NCBI RefSeq assembly: GCF_000218565.1
Contig: NC_015685.1
Location: forward strand, 62,001-126,000
Reading direction: 5' to 3'
Source: Afipia carboxidovorans OM5
Lineage (GTDB): Bacteria; Pseudomonadota; Alphaproteobacteria; Rhizobiales; Xanthobacteraceae
DNA: 64,000 nucleotides
In this document: in pieces, positions 1-10,515 of the stretch
Layout: each line of letters opens with the position of its first letter
Numbering within the stretch: position 1 is the first letter of the stretch
Position numbers and translations under genes: made by a program
Notes under the pieces: model-generated
Seen by the model: the letters and a program-made list of their open reading frames with translations, nothing else
What the model was told of the DNA's origin: nothing
The model's database searches: none

Positions 1-138
1 GGCTCCCTTCGGTTGGCTACCTGCGGAGAATGCGCGGAAACGGCCGCTTCCGTCCTTGCGCAGAATGGCTTCGGCCAGAATTGAGCGGGCGGAATTGCCC
101 GTGCAGAGAAACAGGACGTTGTAGACGCGGTCAGGCAC
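1..138 (-). CDS. arsC: Arsenate reductase, LMW-phosphatase type (5' part only, runs off the window)
   Basis: Reduces arsenate to arsenite in the cytoplasm so that an efflux pump can expel it. The 46 visible codons start at a GTG (138-136) and read [19 protein letters not shown], which contains the CX5R phosphate-binding loop (CTGNSAR) of the low-molecular-weight tyrosine-phosphatase fold used by thioredoxin-coupled ArsC enzymes. The start overlaps the stop of the upstream arsR by 8 bases, so the two are translationally coupled. The rest of the gene, and presumably an arsenite pump, lies beyond base 1. The family is clear from the loop; arsenate specificity rests on the arsR neighbour. Confidence 0.85.
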   Translation of the reverse strand, partial: MPDRVYNVLFLCTGNSARSILAEAILRKDGSGRFRAFSAGSQPKGA

Positions 139-496
139 GAGACTTCTCCTTCTTCGTCGGAGGTGGACAGCAAGGGACGAGGCTTTCGAAAATGGGCGCA
201 CAAATTTCCTGGCGGCCGCCGCAGCAGTCCTGCAACAGGAAGACGGTGATCGCCTGAAAGGTTGTGAGGTTCACCCGGTACACGATCGAACGGCTGTGCC
301 GCTCGGACGTCACGAGATCGGACCGGGTCAGCACGGAAAGGTGAGCCGAGAGCGTATTCTGCGGCACCTCAAGCAATCGCGCGAGATCGCCGGCGGCCAA
401 TCCATCGGGCTCGTGTTGTACCAGGACCTGGAAGGCCTGGAGGCGGGTCTGCTGGGCGAGAGCGCCCAACGCCAGAATGGCTTGTTCGATTTCCAT
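131..496 (-). CDS. arsR: ArsR-family transcriptional repressor (first of two)
   Basis: A 121-residue winged-helix metalloregulator that would repress the arsRC operon until arsenite or antimonite binds. The start chosen is the ATG at 496, giving [20 protein letters not shown], the usual ArsR N-terminus; an in-frame start at 556 would add 20 atypical residues and cover the divergent control region. The recognition helix region is [16 protein letters not shown]. The C-terminal end has several cysteines ([10 protein letters not shown] and VPCC), a plausible As(III) site different from the classic helix-3 ELCVCDL motif, which is absent. The stop overlaps arsC. Confidence 0.88.
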   Translation of the reverse strand: MEIEQAILALGALAQQTRLQAFQVLVQHEPDGLAAGDLARLLEVPQNTLSAHLSVLTRSDLVTSERHSRSIVYRVNLTTFQAITVFLLQDCCGGRQEICAPIFESLVPCCPPPTKKEKSRA

Positions 497-514
497 ATAT
501 CCAGACTTATGGAA
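491..514. promoter_or_regulatory. Inverted repeat over the arsR start codon, candidate operator
   Basis: Arms TTCCAT (491-496) and ATGGAA (509-514) are perfect complements with a 12-base spacer; the left arm contains the ATG of the minus-strand arsR. Autoregulation by ArsR through an AT-rich inverted repeat near its own start is common in the family. Assignment is inferred. Confidence 0.4.
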
Positions 515-557
515 ATATCGAGATTTGTCAACCCGCGCCGGAGAAATGGAGGACATG

Positions 558-581
558 ATATTTCGAATATTCTAGAAATAT
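558..581. promoter_or_regulatory. AT-rich palindrome in the divergent arsR/arsR2 gap, candidate ArsR operator
   Basis: Arms ATATTTC (558-564) and GAAATAT (575-581) match perfectly around a 10-base centre that itself contains the palindrome GAATATTC (565-572). It stands out in a GC-rich window and lies 40 bases before the ATG chosen for the second arsR, where a SmtB/ArsR dimer would block transcription. Confidence 0.5.
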
Positions 582-620
582 GGTTTGACTTCGAAAAAGA
601 TTCCGGCGCAGTATTTCGGT

Positions 621-944
621 ATGAAACTCATCGACGCCGCATCGCGCCTGGAAGCCCTCGGCAATCCGACGAGGCTCCGGATTTATCGGACGCTCGTTCG
701 GGCGGGGCAGTCCGGCATGCCTGTCGGTCGCCTGCAGGAAAAACTGAAGGTCGCTCCGTCCACCTTGTCCCACCACGTCAAGTCGCTGGTCAGTGTGGGC
801 CTGATCCGTCAGGTCCGGGAAGGGACGACGCTCGTGTGTCATGCAGAGTACGACACCATGCGGGGCCTGGTGGATTTCCTCGTGGCTGAATGCTGTGCCG
901 ACGAGGCGACTACCGGATGCAACGGGAGAAAGACGGCTGCGTAG
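621..944 (+). CDS. ArsR-family transcriptional regulator (second, divergent)
   Basis: A 107-residue winged-helix repressor divergent from arsRC and directly upstream of a flavoprotein and an MFS exporter that it probably controls. MKLIDAASRLEALGNPTRLR at the N-terminus and APSTLSHHVKSL in the recognition helix are typical of the family. The ATG at 621 is preferred; a TTG at 585 in the same frame would add 12 residues but sits almost on the palindrome at 558-581. The C-terminus has a vicinal pair and a third cysteine (ECCADEATTGC), suggesting a trivalent-metalloid site. It differs strongly from the first ArsR, so the two halves of the locus may respond to different species. Confidence 0.82.
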   Translation: MKLIDAASRLEALGNPTRLRIYRTLVRAGQSGMPVGRLQEKLKVAPSTLSHHVKSLVSVGLIRQVREGTTLVCHAEYDTMRGLVDFLVAECCADEATTGCNGRKTAA

Positions 945-993
945 GTTTTTCGGGTCTCATAGTTCGATCATTCCAGAAATACGGAGAGCAGAA

Positions 994-2361
994 ATGACGT
1001 CGAAAACCGTAGCCGTCATCGGTGGAGGTCCCGTCGGTCTTGCCGCCGCCGCTCACCTGATGGAGCGAGGCATGACGCCGATCGTGCTGGAGGCAGGCGA
1101 GCGTGCCGGACACGCGGTCAGACAGTGGCGGCACGTGCAACTGTTCTCGCCATGGAAGTACAACATCGACGGCGCGGCGGCTCGCTTGCTGGCTTCAACG
1201 GGATGGAATTCGCCCGATCCGGAGGTGTATGCAACGGGCGGCGAGTTGCTTGACTATTATCTTGATCCCCTTGCGACCAAGACGCCGCTGAAGGACGTCA
1301 TCAGGACGTCCAGCCGCGTCACCGCGATTAGCCGTGTCGGATTCGACAAGGCAAAGACGAAGGGACGCGAGAGCGCGCCATTCGAAATCCGTTTTCAAAA
1401 TGGCAAAGGGCCGGAGGTCGTGCGGGCCGACGCCGTGATCGACGTGTCCGGAACGTGGTCCTCCCCCAATCCCGCGGGCGCGAACGGGCTTTCTGCAATC
1501 GGGGAGCGGGACTGTGCAAGCCGGATCGCCTATGGAATGCCTGACATCTCCGGAAACGATCGGGAGCGGTATAAGGGCAAGACCGTGGCCGTCCTTGGCG
1601 CGGGCCATTCCGCGATCGGTACGTTGGCCGATCTGGCGCGTCTTCGTGACGCGGATCCGTCCACCGAGGTCATCTGGCTCCTCCGCGGTACCGATCCATC
1701 GAAGGCATTCGGCGGAGGCGCCAACGACAAGCTGGTCGCCCGCGGCGAATTGGGAACGGCGTTTGCTGGCCTCGTTGTCAACGGCAAGATCAAGGTGGAA
1801 TCTGGTTTCGGCGCCACGCACGTTTCCGCTTCGGGGGAACGGCTGCGCATCGGGGCCGGGTCGGCCTGCTGCGGCCGCCATGTCATCGTCGATGAGTTGA
1901 TCGTGGCGACGGGATTTCGGCCCGATCTCTCGTTCCTGAACGAAATGCGATTGCGTCTGGATTCCTCGATCGAGGCTCCCGTCGATCTGGCGCCCTTGAT
2001 CGATCCGAACGAACACAGTTGCGGGACGGTGCGCCCCCATGGCGCCCGCGAGCTTCGGCAGGATGAGCCGGGTCTGTATCTCGCTGGCATGAAGTCCTAT
2101 GGACGGGCCCCCACGTTCCTGATGATCACGGGATACGAACAGGTCCGCTCCATCGCGGCCGAGATTGCCGGAGATCACGAAGCGGCCGCTCGGGTCGAAC
2201 TGGAGCTTCCGGAAACGGGCGTGTGTACTCGGGGTGGCGTCGAGTCCGGCATCGCGTCGTCCGGATGCTGCGGCGGCCCGGTGCCCGCCGACGTGAACGC
2301 TTGTTGTGCGGAGGATGCCAACGCAAAGTCCACCGGGAAATCAGGACGCGGTTGCTCGTGA
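994..2361 (+). CDS. FAD/NAD(P)-binding oxidoreductase of the arsenic locus, ArsO-like
   Basis: A 455-residue two-dinucleotide-fold flavoprotein. Residues about 4-22 hold the FAD-binding GGGPVGL motif and, near residue 200, a second Rossmann motif reads VLGAGHSAIG, as in flavin monooxygenases and thioredoxin-reductase-like enzymes. The ATG at 994 follows GGAGAG; a longer frame from 841 only overlaps arsR2. The last 45 residues are cysteine-rich (ASSGCCGGP, NACCAED, RGCS), and a further CC occurs in GSACCGR. Flavoproteins of this type recur between arsR and MFS genes in rhizobial ars clusters and are often named ArsO; the substrate is not established from sequence. It ends 10 bases before the MFS gene, so co-transcription is likely. 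Confidence 0.7.
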   Translation: MTSKTVAVIGGGPVGLAAAAHLMERGMTPIVLEAGERAGHAVRQWRHVQLFSPWKYNIDGAAARLLASTGWNSPDPEVYATGGELLDYYLDPLATKTPLKDVIRTSSRVTAISRVGFDKAKTKGRESAPFEIRFQNGKGPEVVRADAVIDVSGTWSSPNPAGANGLSAIGERDCASRIAYGMPDISGNDRERYKGKTVAVLGAGHSAIGTLADLARLRDADPSTEVIWLLRGTDPSKAFGGGANDKLVARGELGTAFAGLVVNGKIKVESGFGATHVSASGERLRIGAGSACCGRHVIVDELIVATGFRPDLSFLNEMRLRLDSSIEAPVDLAPLIDPNEHSCGTVRPHGARELRQDEPGLYLAGMKSYGRAPTFLMITGYEQVRSIAAEIAGDHEAAARVELELPETGVCTRGGVESGIASSGCCGGPVPADVNACCAEDANAKSTGKSGRGCS

Positions 2362-2371
2362 GGGTACACGC

Positions 2372-3553
2372 GTGAGTCAACGTCAGCTTCCGGTCATTGT
2401 CGCCCTCGGGACCACGCAGACGCTCGCGTGGGCGTCGAGTTACTATCTTCCGGCGATCCTTGCCGATCCGATCGCGTACGATCTCGGTATCTCAAGCAAC
2501 TGGTTCTTCGCGGCGTTCTCGGCCGCGATGGTCATCTCCGGTTTGCTCGGGCCGCGTGTCGGACGTCAAATCGATCTGTTCGGAGGGCGGCCGGTCCTGT
2601 CCGGATCGAACGTGATCTTTGCGGCGGGGCTGGCGTTGCTCGGCGCATCGACTTCGGGCTGGATGCTTGGTGTTGCCTGGTTCCTGCTTGGGATTGGGAT
2701 GGCCACGGGGCTTTATGATGCAGCGTTCAGCGCACTGGGGCGCATCTACGGTGATAACGCTCGGCGTGCGATCACGGGAATTACGTTGATCGCCGGATTC
2801 GCCAGCACGGTCGGCTGGCCGCTCAGTTCTTGGGGTTTGGAAACGATCGGCTGGCGAAACACATGTTATGCTTGGGCCGCCGCGCACCTTCTGATTGGGC
2901 TTCCTCTCAACCTGCTTTTCCTGCCGAAGGTGGCAGTGGCAAAGCGTGCCGAAGGATCGGCCGTCAAACCGCATATTCAGATTGACCGTCCCATGATCCT
3001 GCTTTCCCTGGCATTCGCGGCGGCTTGGACCGTCACGTCGGCGATGGCAGCGCATCTGCCGCGCATCGTCGAGGCATTCGGGGCAACCCCCGCACAGGCC
3101 GTGTTCGCAGGGATGATGATCGGTCCGGCCCAGGTTGCGGCGCGCGTCCTGGAAGCAAGCACGCTCGGCAGGTTTCATCCGTTGTTTTCGACGCGGCTTG
3201 CCTGCATCACGCATCCGATCGGTGCCTGCGTGATCGGGATCTTCGGAGGGCCTGCCGCTGTGGCATTCGCCTTGCTTCACGGGGCGGGTAACGGCCTGCT
3301 CACGATCTCTCGAGGAACGTTGCCGTTGGCGATCTTCGGTCCCGAAAACTTTGGCTATCGTCTCGGGTTGCTTGGCGCGCCATCCCGTGTCTGTCAGGCC
3401 GTAGCGCCACTGGGATTTAGCCTTCTGATCGATTCGTTTGGCGGTGGCGTCGTGGTGGCGTCGTCAATGTTGAGCCTGGTTGCTTTCGGCGCGTTGCTGT
3501 TCATGCCGATGCCTACGGCCAAATTGGTCATGGACGATGCTCCGGCAAAATGA
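2372..3553 (+). CDS. MFS efflux transporter of the arsenic locus, ArsK-like
   Basis: A 393-residue major-facilitator protein with about 12 hydrophobic segments. The GTG at 2372 was chosen because TGAGGG lies just before it and VSQRQLPVIVALGTTQTLAW is a natural N-terminus; an earlier ATG overlaps the flavoprotein. Loop 2-3 carries GPRVGRQIDLFGGRPV, the MFS motif-A equivalent. In alphaproteobacterial ars operons an MFS of this size is ArsK, which exports arsenite, antimonite and methylated arsenite. The assignment to ArsK rather than a general drug exporter rests on context. Confidence 0.65.
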   Translation: MSQRQLPVIVALGTTQTLAWASSYYLPAILADPIAYDLGISSNWFFAAFSAAMVISGLLGPRVGRQIDLFGGRPVLSGSNVIFAAGLALLGASTSGWMLGVAWFLLGIGMATGLYDAAFSALGRIYGDNARRAITGITLIAGFASTVGWPLSSWGLETIGWRNTCYAWAAAHLLIGLPLNLLFLPKVAVAKRAEGSAVKPHIQIDRPMILLSLAFAAAWTVTSAMAAHLPRIVEAFGATPAQAVFAGMMIGPAQVAARVLEASTLGRFHPLFSTRLACITHPIGACVIGIFGGPAAVAFALLHGAGNGLLTISRGTLPLAIFGPENFGYRLGLLGAPSRVCQAVAPLGFSLLIDSFGGGVVVASSMLSLVAFGALLFMPMPTAKLVMDDAPAK

Positions 3554-3602
3554 CCGTCTGGAGACTAAGGTCCGCGTCAGGTTCCCCAACGGATTGATCT
3601 GA

Positions 3603-3626
3603 TGTGATAGTATTTGTGATAGTATT
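3603..3626. repeat. Perfect 12-bp tandem duplication before the first czc operon
   Basis: TGTGATAGTATT occurs twice head to tail (3603-3614 and 3615-3626), about 30 bases upstream of the start of the small protein that leads the czc operon. A direct repeat at this spot could be the binding site of a response regulator or part of the promoter. No two-component system is in the window. Confidence 0.5.
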
Positions 3627-3654
3627 CGGAAATTCGATCTGCTATTTCGGAATC

Positions 3655-4029
3655 ATGGAACGCCGAACGGTCCAGGGTTTGTCGAGGCTGAAAGCGCCCT
3701 ACCTTCGTAGGACGACGCTGGTTTTGCTTGCCCTGACGTATCTGTTCGTCGGTCTGGGCCATGTTCCTTTTTGCACAGAGGGAGCTATCTCCGTAAGTTT
3801 AGCTTCGGAACTGGGCGCCGCCCCGAGCGACGGCTCGGATAATGGCGGTGCGACGAAGGCCCCCGTCCTTGCCGAGCATTGCCCTGTTTGTACCCCAGCG
3901 GTGATGCCGACGCCCGTGCCCGTGGCGTCGCAATTGGAGCATCCGGTCAAGGTCGTTTTCGTTGCGCCTCGACGCTTGCTTGAGGAGCATCCCAAGCTCG
4001 ATACGCCGCCCCCCAAGCACCTGACCTGA
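3655..4029 (+). CDS. Small exported Cys-containing protein leading czc operon 1
   Basis: A 124-residue protein of unknown function. A basic N-terminus and a hydrophobic stretch (TTLVLLALTYLFVGLGHVPF, residues about 20-39) suggest a signal peptide or anchor. The mature part has a HCPVC motif near residue 80 and ends in PPPKHLT. The gene at 15907 has the same layout: hydrophobic VVMTHLFVGALHGHF, a HPCHGC motif, and a PPPKFQA end. Both stand immediately before czcC, so a periplasmic metal-binding or sensing role is a reasonable guess. The ATG at 3655 is preferred over a GTG at 3604 lying in the tandem repeat. Confidence 0.65.
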   Translation: MERRTVQGLSRLKAPYLRRTTLVLLALTYLFVGLGHVPFCTEGAISVSLASELGAAPSDGSDNGGATKAPVLAEHCPVCTPAVMPTPVPVASQLEHPVKVVFVAPRRLLEEHPKLDTPPPKHLT

Positions 4030-4087
4030 AGACCGTCATCACGCGCGGCTTGCCGCGCGTTGTCTTTACGCGTTTCAGGTTGAGCTT

Positions 4088-5359
4088 ATGCATCGATTCA
4101 ATGGGGCAGTGCGCATTGCATGCGCATGGCTTGTTCTCACAATTCCAGCTGTGGCTGCGGAGCGGTCGCGTACGATTTCATTGCCGCAAGCCCTGCAAGG
4201 GGCGTTGACGGCCAATCCGCGCCTCACCGCTGCCGAGCGGGACGTCGGCATCGCCGGCGGGTTGCGGACTCAGTCCGGGGCGCTGCCGAATCCGGAAGCC
4301 TCGTTTGAACTGGACAACGCACTCGGGTCAGGGCCTTACAAGGGAACACGTTCGGCCGAAACCAATCTGCAACTCAGTCAGTTGGTCGAACTCGGCGGCA
4401 AGCGCGAGGCACGAATTGCCGCAGGCCAGGCTGGCGTCGGTTCCGCGGTATGGCAGCGGCGGGCGACACGGCTGGAGGTATTGTCCGAGACCGCGATCGC
4501 CTTCATCACCGTCATCAGCGCGCAACGCCGGATCGAGATTTTCGACGAACAGATTAAGAGCTTCGACCAGCTAATTCCCCAACTGCAGAAACGCGTCGAG
4601 GAAGGCGCGTCATCGCCTGCGGAAACCGAACGTGCCCAAGTCGCGGCCGATCTGTTCCGGGTCGAGCGGGAGCGCGCCAAGACCCAATTGGCGACAGCGC
4701 GGCGCGATCTTGCCATCCTGATGGGTGAAAGTACCCCCCATTTTGGCAAAGCGATCGGTCGACTGGCCCTCATTGGGCAGCCGCCCTCGTTCCGATCGGT
4801 CGTCCAGGCCATCGAAGCCAACCCGCAGTTGATGCGCTGGACCGCGGTGACCGCGCAGCGCAACGCCGAACTGCTGATCGCGCGCCTGAAAGCTGTGCCT
4901 GACGTTCGGTTCTCTGTCGGATGGCGACATTTTCAAGATACCAACGACAATGGTGTCCGGCTTGGTGTGTCAATCCCCTTGCCAATTTTCGACCAAAACC
5001 GAGGCAACATCATCGCGGCCCAGGAAAGCCTCGCCAAGACCACAGCCGAGCGTTCCATCAACAAGCTGGTTCTCATCAGCATCGCTGGGCGCGCCTACGA
5101 CTCGATCAACGGGGCGCTGGCGGAAATCAAGCTGTTGCGCTCCTCGGTCATTCCGAAAGCCCGCAGCGCCGCCGCCACCATCCAGAGCGGCTATGCGCAA
5201 GGCCGCTTCACCCTGCTTGAGTTGCTCGACGTGAAGGGCTCGGTCCTCCAGGCGCTGCTGCGCGAGCAGGAAGCGCTGCAAAACTTCCATATCGCCGTCG
5301 CGACCATCGAAGGTCTCGTCGGCAACCCGTTCTCGCTTACCCATCAGAGTTCAAGATGA
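4088..5359 (+). CDS. czcC: Outer-membrane factor of a heavy-metal RND pump (copy 1)
   Basis: A 423-residue TolC-family channel that spans the outer membrane and periplasm and carries ions delivered by CzcBA. A signal peptide covers residues 1-24 (ending PAVAAE). Two homologous OEP repeats follow, seen in the recurring pattern LQGALTANPRLTAAERD and, later, the coiled-coil run around QALLREQEALQNFHIAVATIEGLVG. There is no lipobox cysteine. Length equals that of the copy at 16351. The stop overlaps the czcB start by 4 bases. Confidence 0.92.
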   Translation: MHRFNGAVRIACAWLVLTIPAVAAERSRTISLPQALQGALTANPRLTAAERDVGIAGGLRTQSGALPNPEASFELDNALGSGPYKGTRSAETNLQLSQLVELGGKREARIAAGQAGVGSAVWQRRATRLEVLSETAIAFITVISAQRRIEIFDEQIKSFDQLIPQLQKRVEEGASSPAETERAQVAADLFRVERERAKTQLATARRDLAILMGESTPHFGKAIGRLALIGQPPSFRSVVQAIEANPQLMRWTAVTAQRNAELLIARLKAVPDVRFSVGWRHFQDTNDNGVRLGVSIPLPIFDQNRGNIIAAQESLAKTTAERSINKLVLISIAGRAYDSINGALAEIKLLRSSVIPKARSAAATIQSGYAQGRFTLLELLDVKGSVLQALLREQEALQNFHIAVATIEGLVGNPFSLTHQSSR

Positions 5360-6292
5360 TCAAGGCATTCGCCCGTTACTTTATATTTCTCCTGGTCGCC
5401 GCCGGGCTCGTCTACGGCGGCTACCGGATGTTGAATCCCGCCACATCGAAGCCGACGCCGACCGAAGCGTCGGAAAGCGCGCACTCCGACAGCGTGGTCC
5501 TCAGCGACGCCAAGGTCGATGCATCCGGAATCGAGCTTGCAAAGGCGTCCTCCGGCGTGCTGCGCGACAGCATGTTGTTGAACGGCATCGTGCAACCGAA
5601 CCAGGAATTGCTGGTGCAGGTGACGCCGCGATTTCCCGGAATCGTCCGCGATGTGCGCAAGCGCATCGGCGATAGGGTCCAGAAGGGCGATGTGCTCGCG
5701 GTGATCGAGAGCAACCAAAGCCTGACGCCCTATGAATTGAAGGCATCGCTGGCGGGGACCGTGATCCACCGCCAGATCACGTTGGGTGAGTACGCCTCGG
5801 AACAGAAGCCTGCGTTCGTCGTCGCGGACCTGTCGACGGTGTGGGTCGACTTTTCGGTTTATCGGCGCGACCTGAACCGGGTCAGCGTCGGCGACCAGGT
5901 GTTGATCGACCCGGCCGACGGCGGATCGCAGATCGACGCCAAGATCTCGTATTTGTCGCCGGTCGGCAGCAGCGACACCCAGAGCGCCATCGCCAGGGCC
6001 GTGGTCCCGAACACCGAACAGCGACTGCGTCCGGGCCTCTTCATCACCGGACGATTAGCGCTGTCGGCGAAGAAGGTCGGCGTCGCGGTGAAATCGTCGG
6101 CCCTTCAGACGGTCGAAAACAGGACAGTGGTGTTCGTCCGTAACGGCGACAAGTTCGAGGCGCGGAACGTCGAAGTAGGCCAACGCGATCCACATCTCGT
6201 CGAGATCACATCCGGCGTCCTCGAGGGCGACGTTTACGCGGCGCAGAACAGCTTCATCGTGAAGGCGGAAATGACCAAGGGAGCGGGTGGCG

Positions 6293-6303
<11 letters not shown>
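5356..6303 (+). CDS. czcB: Periplasmic adaptor (membrane fusion protein) of the RND pump (copy 1)
   Basis: A 315-residue adaptor joining CzcA and CzcC. It has an N-terminal membrane anchor (residues 8-24), a barrel-sandwich/biotinyl-lipoyl half (VTPRFPGIVRDVRKRIGDRV, then VIESNQSLTPYELKASLAGT) and a C-terminal barrel with HEI after VEVGQRDPH. It is much shorter than the roughly 500-residue CzcB of Cupriavidus, lacking the long N-terminal His-rich region, as is usual in alphaproteobacteria. The ATG overlaps the czcC stop; the last bases overlap the PII-like gene. Confidence 0.9.
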
Positions 6304-10000
<3,697 letters not shown>

Positions 10001-10027
10001 GATGCGGATTTGTTGCGGGAGTGAGGG

Positions 10028-10480
10028 ATGTCGAGAGAACGGCAAGCAATGCAAAGCGACCGCGCACCTGCAAGCCAGACCTATGCACGCGTCGTCCCCG
10101 GAGCAGGCGTTGGTATCATGCTCTTCGCCATGACGCTGTCCTCGATCGTCCTTCTCGCGATCAAGGCATCGGGTGCGGAAGCCCCGAAGGCGAGAATCGT
10201 CGGTCTCGGTGCGACCTCGTGCCAGCAATTCAACGACGACATCAAGTCCAATCCTGCGCTCCGTCGAGACTATCTGGCGTGGGCGCAAGGGTTCATGAGC
10301 GGCATCATCCTGAGCAGGCCACCCGGGGTCGATCAAGGCCTGGACCTTGCTCCGAAAACGTTCGACCTCATCAGCCAATTGCATTTTCTGGAAGATCATT
10401 GTGCACGCAATACGGCGCCGGATTTCTCCGACGCCGTCGAAGCGCTTTACAAACGGCTTCGGTTGGAGGGCAAGACGTGA
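10028..10480 (+). CDS. Exported protein of unknown function
   Basis: A 150-residue protein with a hydrophobic segment at about 28-47 (GVGIMLFAMTLSSIVLLAI) that would act as signal or anchor, followed by a predicted helical domain: TSCQQFNDDIKSNPALRRDYLAWAQGF then LHFLEDHCARNTAPDFSDAV. The two cysteines could form one disulfide. The Tyr-x-x-Trp-x-x-Gly pattern is reminiscent of Rap1a/Tai-like periplasmic proteins, but similarity is weak. It is preceded by GAGGG and lies between the czc operon and a P-type ATPase in the same direction. Confidence 0.6.
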   Translation: MSRERQAMQSDRAPASQTYARVVPGAGVGIMLFAMTLSSIVLLAIKASGAEAPKARIVGLGATSCQQFNDDIKSNPALRRDYLAWAQGFMSGIILSRPPGVDQGLDLAPKTFDLISQLHFLEDHCARNTAPDFSDAVEALYKRLRLEGKT

Positions 10481-10515
10481 ATCCGACGTTGGATTCAATC
10501 CCGGAGGGATTTGAC

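Noticed and set aside
585..620. Upstream TTG start for the second arsR
   Set aside because: It adds residues not expected for the family and lies almost on the candidate operator at 558-581; the ATG at 621 is more natural.
841..993. N-terminal extension of the flavoprotein from 841
   Set aside because: It merely overlaps arsR2 in another frame; the ATG at 994 has a ribosome-binding site and begins at the Rossmann motif.
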